Below, one piece after another: positions 1-5,698 of a stretch of DNA of 14,814 nt. The position numbers and the translations under genes are program-made. The stretch spans positions 1 through 14,814 of the forward strand of contig JABFWJ010000205.1 of assembly GCA_013362295.1 (NCBI GenBank), read 5' to 3'. Each line of letters opens with the position of its first letter. Within the stretch, counting starts at the first letter, position 1. Below the pieces are notes generated by a model. It did no database searches, was not told the origin of the DNA, and worked only from the letters and a program-made list of their open reading frames with translations. This DNA comes from Thermoleophilia bacterium. Lineage in GTDB: Bacteria; Actinomycetota; Thermoleophilia; Gaiellales; Gaiellaceae.

Positions 1-1
1 C

Positions 2-133
2 CCGCTCGAGCAGCTGTGCCTTTCGCCGCAGTGCGGCTTCTCGTCGACGGTGGAGGGAAACGAGCTGACGGAGGAGCAGCAGTGGGCGAAGCTGCGGCTG
101 ATCGTCGAGGTTGCGGAGGAGGTGTGGGGCTGA
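2..133 (+). CDS. C-terminus of MetE-like (cobalamin-independent methionine synthase family) protein, partial
   Basis: Open reading frame running in from the left edge and ending at TGA 131-133; only the last 43 residues are present. The tail contains CLSPQCGFSSTVEGN followed by LTEEQQWAKLRLIVEVAEEVWG-like helix residues. This is the characteristic end of COG0620 (MetE C-terminal domain-like) proteins, in which the Cys of the SPQCGF segment is one of the zinc/thiol-activating ligands. Known family role: transfer of a methyl or related group from a folate-type or other donor to a thiol. Many short actinobacterial members of this family are not true MetE, so the substrate is open. The gene overlaps the next gene by 10 nt (or 4 nt if that one starts at CTG 130), suggesting translational coupling and one operon. 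Family call is from recall of the conserved tail, without a search. Confidence 0.75.
   Translation, partial: PLEQLCLSPQCGFSSTVEGNELTEEQQWAKLRLIVEVAEEVWG
115..122 (+). promoter_or_regulatory. Ribosome binding site deciding the start of the decarboxylase gene
   Basis: GGAGGAGG lies inside the end of the upstream gene. It is only 1 nt from GTG 124 but 7 nt from CTG 130, which overlaps the upstream stop as CTGA. Spacing favours the rare CTG start, while codon usage favours GTG; the protein differs by two residues. No in-frame ATG is near. Confidence 0.5.
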
Positions 134-1704
134 CCGTCCGCGAGGCCGCGTTCGACGTCTTCCGGTGTCGCGGCCTCACGACGCTGTTCGCGAACCCCGG
201 ATCGACCGAGGTCCCGTTCCTCACCGATCTCCCCGGCGACCTCGAGTTCGTGCTCGGGCTGCACGAGGGCGCCGTCGTGAGCCTCGCCGGCGGCTACGCG
301 CTCGCGCGGCGCCGGCCGTCGCTCGTTCTCCTGCACACCACCGCGGGTCTCGGCAACGCGGTGAACGCGATCTCGACCGCTCGGGTGAATCGCACGCCGC
401 TCGTGATCCTCGTCGGCCAGCAGGATCGCCGCCACATCGCGTTCGAGCCCTTCCTGACCGGCCGCCTGGACGGCCTCGCGGGGCAGTACCCGGTCTGGGT
501 CGACCAGCCGCTGCGCGCGCAGTCCGTGCCGGGTGCGATCGAGCGCGCCTACCACGAGGCCGAGACGCACCGAGGTCCCGCGCTCGTGATCGTGCCGATG
601 GGGGACTGGCTCGAAGAGGCCGGCGCGCCGCACGAGACGGCGGCACCGAAGCAGGTTCTGCGCCCGGAGGCCGTCGACGAGCGGTCGGTGGGCGCGCTCG
701 CCGCGCTCGTCGAGGGCTCCGAGCGGCCGGTGCTCGTCGCCGGCGCGCGCGTCGACACCGACGATCGGTGGTCCGCGCTCGTCTCCCTCGCGGAGCGGCT
801 CGGCTGTCCCGTCTACCAGGAGGCGTTCAGCGGCCAGGCGGGATTTCCACAGGACCACCCGCTGTGGGCGGGGCTCCTGCCGTCCGACCGTGTGCGGCTG
901 CGGGAGACGCTCGAGCCGTACGACCTCGTGCTCGCGTTCGGTGCGCCGGTCTTCCGGCAGAGCGCCTACCACGAGGGGTCGTTCACGCACCGCGAGATCC
1001 CGCTCGCCGTCGTCACGGACGATCCGGACGAGGTGCACCGCAGCCCGACCGAGCTCGCCGTGCTGGCGTCCCCCGGCGCCGTCGCGGCCGCGCTGGCCGT
1101 GCGTCTCGACCAGCGTCCTCAGCCCGACCGTCCGCTCTTCGCGCTGCCGCCCCCGCCGCCCGACGCACCGCCGCTGCGGGCCGGCCACGTCTTCGACGAG
1201 CTCCGCGTGACGGTTCCGGCGGACGCGGTCGTCGTCGAGGAGTGCCCGTCGAACCAGGTCGAGCTCACGCTGCGCCTCCCGGCGCGGCGCCCGCTCGGGT
1301 TCGTCAGCGCGGCGATGGGCGGCCTCGGCTGGGGCCTGTCCGCGGCCGCCGGTCTGCGCCTGGGGCTGCCCGACCGGCCCGTCGTGGCGGTCCTCGGCGA
1401 CGGCTCGACGATGTTCGGCGTCCACGGTCTCTGGAGCGCGGCGCGCTACGAAGCGGGCGTGCTCTTCGTCGTGCTGAAGAACGGCGGCTACCGGATCATG
1501 GACCAGCTCGCCGAGCGTCAGGGCGGAGCCCCCGCGTGGCCGTCGTTCGACGTCGACATCGCCGCGATCGCGCGCGCTCTCGGCTGCGAGGCGATCGCGA
1601 TCGCCGACCGGGAGGAACTGGCGGCGACCCTCCACGACGTCGCCCCGGGACTGCGCGAGCGCACCTCGCCGCTCCTGCTCGAGATCACCGTCGAGCCGGA
1701 CTGA
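124..1704 (+). CDS. ThDP-dependent 2-oxo acid decarboxylase, benzoylformate decarboxylase-like
   Basis: 526 residues from GTG 124, close to the 528 residues of Pseudomonas benzoylformate decarboxylase (MdlC). Domain order is that of the ThDP superfamily: N-terminal pyrimidine-binding domain (about 1-165), central domain (about 180-325), C-terminal pyrophosphate-binding domain (about 345-520). NPGST (24-28) gives Ser27, LHEG gives Glu48 (the cofactor-activating Glu) and LLHTTAG gives His71; these match Ser26, Glu47 and His70 of MdlC with one residue offset. GDGS (Asp426) to Asn453 in KNGGY is the Mg-diphosphate motif. One active-site residue differs: the MdlC His281 site (FRYHQY as I recall it) reads FRQSAY here, so Ser280 replaces His. 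Expected reaction: decarboxylation of an aryl- or alkyl-2-oxo acid to an aldehyde. The aldehyde dehydrogenase at 5699 could take the product. Alternatives are an acetolactate-synthase-like or oxalyl/phosphonopyruvate-type enzyme, but overall length and N-terminal motifs fit the BFD group best. Confidence 0.8.
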   Translation: MGLTVREAAFDVFRCRGLTTLFANPGSTEVPFLTDLPGDLEFVLGLHEGAVVSLAGGYALARRRPSLVLLHTTAGLGNAVNAISTARVNRTPLVILVGQQDRRHIAFEPFLTGRLDGLAGQYPVWVDQPLRAQSVPGAIERAYHEAETHRGPALVIVPMGDWLEEAGAPHETAAPKQVLRPEAVDERSVGALAALVEGSERPVLVAGARVDTDDRWSALVSLAERLGCPVYQEAFSGQAGFPQDHPLWAGLLPSDRVRLRETLEPYDLVLAFGAPVFRQSAYHEGSFTHREIPLAVVTDDPDEVHRSPTELAVLASPGAVAAALAVRLDQRPQPDRPLFALPPPPPDAPPLRAGHVFDELRVTVPADAVVVEECPSNQVELTLRLPARRPLGFVSAAMGGLGWGLSAAAGLRLGLPDRPVVAVLGDGSTMFGVHGLWSAARYEAGVLFVVLKNGGYRIMDQLAERQGGAPAWPSFDVDIAAIARALGCEAIAIADREELAATLHDVAPGLRERTSPLLLEITVEPD

Positions 1705-1723
1705 GGCCCGCTTAATCCAGGTG

Positions 1724-2944
1724 TCAGCTGACCTTGAACGAGCCTCGCTTGCCGGTGTTGCTCGAGTACGTGTAGCGGCCCGCGGAGAGCGTGACGGTCC
1801 AGCGGACGGTCCCGGTCTTCGCGACGCCGGTGCTCTTGTTCACGCCGGGCCCCTTGAGCGTGAAGGACGCCTTCTTCGACTTGTCCTTGACGATCACCAG
1901 GTACCTGCCCGGGTCGAGGCGCTTCGCCGTCGCGCCGGCTGAGCGGAGCGTGATCGTGCGCGCGTCGACCGAGCCTTCGAGCAGACCCTGCGCCGTGCCG
2001 CTGCGGATCGCGCTCGGAAAGAGCTGCGTGAAGTTCGGGAGCGAGGTGATCACGCCGAACTCCTTTGCGTCTTTGGCGAGCGTGAGCAGCTGCGCGCGGT
2101 CGATCGTCGTCGTCCAGATCGGCAGCCGCACGTTGCGTATCGCCGCGGGGAGCAGCGCGCGGATCTCGTCCGGATGCTGCTGGGCGTACGTGAGCGACTC
2201 GTTGATCGCGGTCCGGAACTTCGCGGCGAGCGCGGTGTTCTTCTGCACCCACGACTGCAGCGCACCGTAGCCGCCGTTCGGGAAGAAGTTCCCGAGCACC
2301 GGACCGGGCGCCATCACGATGCGGTCGCCGTCCTGCAGCCCCTGCGAGAGGAATGGCTCCGGCACCCAGATCGCGTCGACCTGCCCGTTGTTCAGTGCGG
2401 AACGCATCGCCGGGAACGGGAGGGCGAGCAGTTTCACCGCGTTCGGGTCGACGCCGAGCTTCTTCAGCGCCGCCTTCACCACGACCTCACCGACGCCCTT
2501 GAGCGCGTTCAGCGCGAGCGTCTTGCCCGCGAGGTCGCCAGGCGTCCTGATCGACGAGCTCCCCTTGACGAGGATGTTCTGCCAATTGTCGTCGACCGAC
2601 GTCCCCTCGACCTCGCTGGACGCGACGAGCGTGAACGGGATGCCGCTCGTGCGCGCGATCATCATCGGGACGTAGCCGAGGTAGCCGATATCGCCGTTGT
2701 TGTTCGACAGCGCGAGCACGATGTCGTTGCCGCTCTGGAACGTGACCTTCTTGATCGTGATGCCCTGTTTGTCGAAGAACCCCTTCGAGATCCCGAGGTC
2801 GAGCGGCAGCCCGTTCGCGATCGGGAGGGTGTCGACGGTGATGGTGACGTTGTCCTTCGTGCTGCTCGCGGCGACTCCCGCGAACGCGGCCAGCACGGCG
2901 ACCGCAGCGGCAAGCGCGGCGCCGAGCGCTCTGATCGATGCCAT
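1724..2944 (-). CDS. ABC transporter substrate-binding protein (NMT1/SsuA-like) with C-terminal cupredoxin-like domain
   Basis: 406 residues. Start ATG 2944 is supported by AGGAGG at 2960-2955, spacing 10. Residues 1-26 form a signal peptide (hydrophobic AALAAAVAVLAAFAG, cleavage near VAA|SS). There is no lipobox Cys, which is unusual for a binding protein of a Gram-positive type cell. Residues about 33-325 are a periplasmic-binding fold of the NMT1/SsuA/TauA type: TLPIANGLPLDLGISKGFF, then the GDIGYLG, DLAGKTLALN and VDAIWVPEPF segments typical of sulfonate/nitrate/pyrimidine-precursor binding proteins. Residues about 328-406 are an additional beta-rich module with FTLKGPGVNKSTGV, GTVRWTVTL and a C-terminal GSFKVS strand, the pattern of actinobacterial cupredoxin-like domains. 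The copper ligands are absent (HNF is replaced by ASF, the CDPH loop by SSNT). It is the distal gene of the importer operon and probably delivers the ligand to the permeases encoded upstream. Ligand not predictable. Confidence 0.85.
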   Translation of the reverse strand: MASIRALGAALAAAVAVLAAFAGVAASSTKDNVTITVDTLPIANGLPLDLGISKGFFDKQGITIKKVTFQSGNDIVLALSNNNGDIGYLGYVPMMIARTSGIPFTLVASSEVEGTSVDDNWQNILVKGSSSIRTPGDLAGKTLALNALKGVGEVVVKAALKKLGVDPNAVKLLALPFPAMRSALNNGQVDAIWVPEPFLSQGLQDGDRIVMAPGPVLGNFFPNGGYGALQSWVQKNTALAAKFRTAINESLTYAQQHPDEIRALLPAAIRNVRLPIWTTTIDRAQLLTLAKDAKEFGVITSLPNFTQLFPSAIRSGTAQGLLEGSVDARTITLRSAGATAKRLDPGRYLVIVKDKSKKASFTLKGPGVNKSTGVAKTGTVRWTVTLSAGRYTYSSNTGKRGSFKVS

Positions 2945-2979
2945 GGGGTGGAAGCCTCCTCGTCGAAATCTGCGCGGCG

Positions 2980-2985
2980 ATTATC
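2980..2985 (-). promoter_or_regulatory. Candidate -10 box of an internal promoter for the binding-protein gene
   Basis: GATAAT (5/6 to TATAAT) on the - strand, an AT-rich island in a GC-rich region, 35 nt before ATG 2944. The start site would fall near 2973, leaving a leader of about 29 nt containing the AGGAGG ribosome site. The best -35 match, TTCGAG at 3007-3002 with spacer 16, is weak and lies in the end of the palindromic element. Confidence 0.3.
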
Positions 2986-3000
2986 CCTCAAGCACGAAGA

Positions 3001-3199
3001 GCTCGAATCTGGTTCGGCTGCGCCGAATCAGGTTCGGGGCTGTCGCCCCGGCTCGGAACCTGGTTCGCGGGGTTTGCGAACCAGGTTCCCGAGTTTCTCG
3101 GAGGCCGCGCGAGCTCGAAAGCTCGAATCTGGTTCCGCTCCGCGGAATCAGGTTCGGGCCCGTCGAACCTGATTGCGCGCAGCGCAACCAGATTCGAGC
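3001..3199. repeat. REP/MITE-like palindromic element with four 14-bp hairpins
   Basis: A 199-bp non-coding element between the ATPase and binding-protein genes. It is bounded by a perfect 14-bp terminal inverted repeat: GCTCGAATCTGGTT at 3001-3014 and its complement at 3186-3199. It holds four hairpins with 14-bp stems: arms 3005-3018/3022-3035, 3055-3068/3076-3089 (perfect), 3125-3138/3142-3155 and 3165-3178/3182-3195. All arms share a core of the type GAAyCwGGTTC in alternating orientation. GCTCGAATCTGGTTC occurs as a direct repeat at 3001 and 3121, 120 bp apart. Smaller stems fill the gaps (CGGGGC/GCCCCG near 3035-3050, CCGAG-TTT-CTCGG 3089-3101, CGAGCT/AGCTCG 3110-3125). The arm 3145-3155 can also pair with 3164-3174, giving an alternative fold. 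There is no U-tract after any stem and no clear target-site duplication. It may be a dispersed intergenic repeat; in an operon it could stabilise the upstream mRNA or cause partial termination. Confidence 0.8.
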
Positions 3200-3213
3200 A
3201 GTTGGGGCGCGAC

Positions 3214-4032
3214 TTACGTCTCGGCGCGAGTAGCTGCGAGAGCTTCCTCGTCCGCGAGGTCGCCGGCGGCCGGGCGCTCGCGCTTGATCAGCCGGTAGAC
3301 GTGGGCGCGCAGGCGCGCGAAGTCGGGCAGCTCTTTCGTCGCGATCTGGTCGCGCGGCGACGGCAGGTCGACGGCGATCAGCTCCTTGACCTCGGTCGGC
3401 GCGTGCGTGAGGACTGCGATCCGGTCGGCGAGGTAGACCGACTCGTCGATGTCGTGCGTGACGAAGACGATCGTCACGCCGAAGCGCTCGCGCACGCTCA
3501 GGACGAGGTCCTCGAGGTCGCCGCGCGTCTGGGCGTCGACGGAGGCGAACGGCTCGTCCATCAGCAGGATCGACGGCTGGTAGGCGAGCGCGCGCGCGAT
3601 CGCGACGCGCTGCTGCATGCCGCCCGACAGCTGCCACGGATAGTGGTCGATGAACCGCGTCAGGCCGACGGCATCGAGCGCCTCCTCGACGAGGCGCGAG
3701 CGCTCGGCGCGCGCCAGCTTCTTGTGGCGCAGCGGCAGCAGCACGTTGTTGCGGACCGACGTCCACGGCATCAGCGACCGGCTGTAGTCCTGGAAGACGA
3801 GCGCCATCTCCTCCGGCGGGTCGGTGACGCGCCGCCCGCGCAGCACGACTTCCCCGGACGTGGGCCGGAGCAGCCCGCCGATGCACTTCAGCAGCGTCGT
3901 CTTCCCGCAGCCGGACGGTCCCACCACGCACACGAGCTCGCCCTCCGTGACCGTGAGGTCGACGTCGCCGACCGCGCGCGTCGCGCGTTCCCCGGATCCG
4001 TAGGTCTTGCCGAGGTGCCTGATCTCGAGCAT
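3214..4032 (-). CDS. ABC transporter ATP-binding protein, SsuB/TauB/NrtD type
   Basis: 272 residues from ATG 4032, one base after the stop of the preceding permease gene (TGA 4036-4034), so probably translationally coupled; no strong ribosome site is seen. All nucleotide-binding motifs are intact: Walker A GPSGCGKTT (near residue 37), Q-loop VFQDYSRSLMPW, signature LSGGMQQRVAIARAL, Walker B ILLMDEPFASVD and H-loop VTHDIDE. The phrase SLMPWTSVRNNVLLPL after the Q-loop, and the C-terminal Arg-rich helix with a short tail, are usual in the nitrate/sulfonate/taurine subfamily. It sits on the cytoplasmic face and drives import through the two permeases encoded just upstream. It ends with TAA at 3216-3214, immediately before the palindromic element. 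Confidence 0.93.
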   Translation of the reverse strand: MLEIRHLGKTYGSGERATRAVGDVDLTVTEGELVCVVGPSGCGKTTLLKCIGGLLRPTSGEVVLRGRRVTDPPEEMALVFQDYSRSLMPWTSVRNNVLLPLRHKKLARAERSRLVEEALDAVGLTRFIDHYPWQLSGGMQQRVAIARALAYQPSILLMDEPFASVDAQTRGDLEDLVLSVRERFGVTIVFVTHDIDESVYLADRIAVLTHAPTEVKELIAVDLPSPRDQIATKELPDFARLRAHVYRLIKRERPAAGDLADEEALAATRAET

Positions 4033-4033
4033 C

Positions 4034-4819
4034 TCAGTCGGGAAGGGCGGCGCGCCACCCGCGGTGCCAGGCGAGCACGCGCCGCTCGACGAGGAGGAAG
4101 AGCAGGTTCAGCACGTAGCCGAGCACGCCGATCAGCACGATCGCCGCCCACATCGGCACGAGCTGGAACGTGTTCTTCGAGATCAGCAGCACGTAGCCGA
4201 CGCCGCTCGTGCTCGAGAAGTACTCACTGAGCACCATCATGATCACCGCCAGCGCGAGGCTGTTGCGCATGCCCGCGACGATCTGGGGAAACGCCGCCGG
4301 CAGCACGATCCGGCGGATGCGCGCGCGGCGAGGCACGCCGTACGACCGTGCGGTCTCGAGCAGCGTCGGATCGATCCCGCGGATTCCGTCGATCGTGTTC
4401 AGCAGCACGGGGAAGATGCAGAAGAACGCGATGAACGCGATCTTCTGTCGATTCGCGATCGAGTGCTCGAGGATGACGGAGATCGGCAGCAGCGCCGGCG
4501 GCGGCATCGCGCGCCAGTACTCGATGTGCGGCATCGCGACGCGATGCGCGCGGCGCGAGAGCCCGAGCGGGATGCCGAGAGCGATGCCGGCGACCACGGC
4601 GATCGCGAAGCCGGCGCCGATCCGCTCGAGGCTCGGGACGACGTGCTCGTCGAACTGCGAGAAGAGCCAGAGCTTCTGAAACTCCACCGCGATCGTCGTC
4701 GGCCGCGGGAACCGCGCCTGGTGCGCGCTCGCAGTCCACAGCTGCCAGGCGAGGAGGATCGCCAGCGGCACCGCGATCTCGGCGCCGATCTTCGTGACAC
4801 GCCAGGCGCGTCCGCTCAC
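4034..4819 (-). CDS. ABC transporter permease, SsuC/TauC type (second permease)
   Basis: 261 residues. The start is taken as GTG 4819, which overlaps the stop of the previous permease as GTGA; the protein then begins MSGRAWRVTKIGAEIAVPLAILLAW. About six membrane segments are visible, including IAVPLAILLAWQLW, FAIAVVAGIALGIPLG, IAFIAFFCIFPVLL, LALAVIMMVLSEYF and MWAAIVLIGVLGYVLNLLFLLVE. The EAA-type cytoplasmic loop that docks on the ATPase reads ETARSYGVPRRARIRRIVLP. With the other permease it would form a heterodimeric channel; most SsuC/TauC systems use a homodimer, so two different permeases is a feature shared with only part of the family. Substrate not predictable. Confidence 0.9.
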   Translation of the reverse strand: MSGRAWRVTKIGAEIAVPLAILLAWQLWTASAHQARFPRPTTIAVEFQKLWLFSQFDEHVVPSLERIGAGFAIAVVAGIALGIPLGLSRRAHRVAMPHIEYWRAMPPPALLPISVILEHSIANRQKIAFIAFFCIFPVLLNTIDGIRGIDPTLLETARSYGVPRRARIRRIVLPAAFPQIVAGMRNSLALAVIMMVLSEYFSSTSGVGYVLLISKNTFQLVPMWAAIVLIGVLGYVLNLLFLLVERRVLAWHRGWRAALPD

Positions 4820-5631
4820 GCCGCTGCCCGCCGCTGGGAGGGATGCCAGCGCAGCGCACGCCGCTCGACGGCCTTCGAGACGATGTGGATCGCGACGCCG
4901 AGAAACCCGGTGGCGAGCGCGAGCGCGTAGAGCTGGTCCGTGAGCCCGAACGCGCCAGCGACGTTCACCGCCTGCCCGAGCCCGGGGATCCCCATGAACA
5001 GCTCGGCGGTGAAGGCGAGGATCAGCGAGACCGTGGAGGAGATGCGGAGGCCGGTCGCGATGTACGGGACGGTGCTCGGCAGCGTGATGCGGTACAGCCG
5101 CTCGACCGGGCCGAGTCCGAACGAGCGTGCGGTGTCGAGCGCGACCGGGTCGAGGTCGCGTACGCCGTACATCGTCTGCACGAGCAGCGGCCAGAACGCT
5201 CCGAACGCGGCGAGGAAGATCTCGCTCTTCAGATTCGTGCCGAGCGTGAGGAAGAGGAGCGGGATCAGCGCCGCGGACGGGATCGGCCGGAGGAACTCGA
5301 TCGGGACGCGGAACGCGCGGCCGGCGAGATCGCTCGAGCCGAGCACGATCCCGATCGGCACGGCGAGGACCGTCGCGACCGCGAGGCCGAGCGCCCACCC
5401 GCGCACGGTCAGCAACAGCTCGTGCCAGAACGTGCCCGTCTCCAGCAGGTGCCAGAGTGCGCGCACACACGTCGACATCGCGGGCAGGTCACGCTCCGAG
5501 ATCAGGCCGGTCCGCGAGACGAGCTCCCAGACTCCGAGCGCCGCCGCGACCGAGAGCACGGGGAGCAGCGCGTCGAGCGTCGAGAGGCCGCGCCTCAACC
5601 GCGCGCTGGTCCGCACCGCCATGAGGCGCAT
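4816..5631 (-). CDS. ABC transporter permease, SsuC/TauC type (first permease)
   Basis: 271 residues from ATG 5631; first gene of the importer operon. Six membrane segments are readable (LLPVLSVAAALGVWELV, ALGLAVATVLAVPIGIVLG, AALIPLLFLTLG, FLAAFGAFWPLLV, SLILAFTAELFMG, LYALALATGFLGVAIHIV). The EAA loop is DTARSFGLGPVERLYRITLP. An alternative start at ATG 5622 (MAVRTSARL, 268 residues) lies exactly 9 nt after a TAGAAC -10 box and would give a leaderless mRNA. ATG 5631 has only a weak GGAAG ribosome site 7 nt upstream. The two permeases share the EAA-loop pattern but are otherwise divergent, suggesting an old duplication. The last base of the stop region overlaps the second permease by 4 nt. 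Confidence 0.9.
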   Translation of the reverse strand: MRLMAVRTSARLRRGLSTLDALLPVLSVAAALGVWELVSRTGLISERDLPAMSTCVRALWHLLETGTFWHELLLTVRGWALGLAVATVLAVPIGIVLGSSDLAGRAFRVPIEFLRPIPSAALIPLLFLTLGTNLKSEIFLAAFGAFWPLLVQTMYGVRDLDPVALDTARSFGLGPVERLYRITLPSTVPYIATGLRISSTVSLILAFTAELFMGIPGLGQAVNVAGAFGLTDQLYALALATGFLGVAIHIVSKAVERRALRWHPSQRRAAA

Positions 5632-5661
5632 GTTCTAGCTTCCGGGACAGCGTCTTGACAA
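5632..5661 (-). promoter_or_regulatory. Candidate promoter of the importer operon
   Basis: -35 TTGTCA at 5661-5656, spacer 18, -10 TAGAAC at 5637-5632. The -10 box is 9 nt before ATG 5622 of the first permease, consistent with a leaderless or near-leaderless transcript. The -35 box overlaps TTGACA of the opposite strand (5655-5660). Confidence 0.45.
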
Positions 5662-5662
5662 G

Positions 5663-5689
5663 TGGACAGCCGTCGGCGCCGGTTAGACT
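5663..5689 (+). promoter_or_regulatory. Candidate leaderless promoter of the aldehyde dehydrogenase gene
   Basis: -10 TAGACT at 5684-5689 (fits TAnnnT), 9 nt before ATG 5699. No ribosome binding site precedes this ATG, which supports a leaderless start. The -35 is uncertain: TGGACA at 5663-5668 has a short 15-nt spacer, while the perfect TTGACA at 5655-5660 is 23 nt away. Confidence 0.45.
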
Positions 5690-5698
5690 GCCGTCGCA

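Noticed and set aside
1705..1723. Terminator between the convergent decarboxylase and binding-protein genes
   Set aside because: The 19-nt gap contains no stem-loop followed by a T-run.
3001..3199. CRISPR array or Rho-independent terminator
   Set aside because: Repeat arms alternate in orientation with no regular unique spacers, and no stem is followed by a U-tract on either strand.
3001..3199. Insertion with target-site duplication
   Set aside because: Bases flanking the terminal inverted repeats (…aaga and agtt…) do not form a convincing direct repeat, and there is no transposase.
2174..4230. Long + strand open frames across the binding-protein, palindrome and ATPase region
   Set aside because: Arg/Asp-rich translations without motifs, typical of antisense frames in high-GC DNA; the - strand proteins are unmistakable family members.
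5655..5689. Consensus promoter TTGACA ... TAGACT for the aldehyde dehydrogenase
   Set aside because: The spacer is 23 nt, too long for a normal sigma-70-type promoter; kept only as a candidate -10 box with an uncertain -35.
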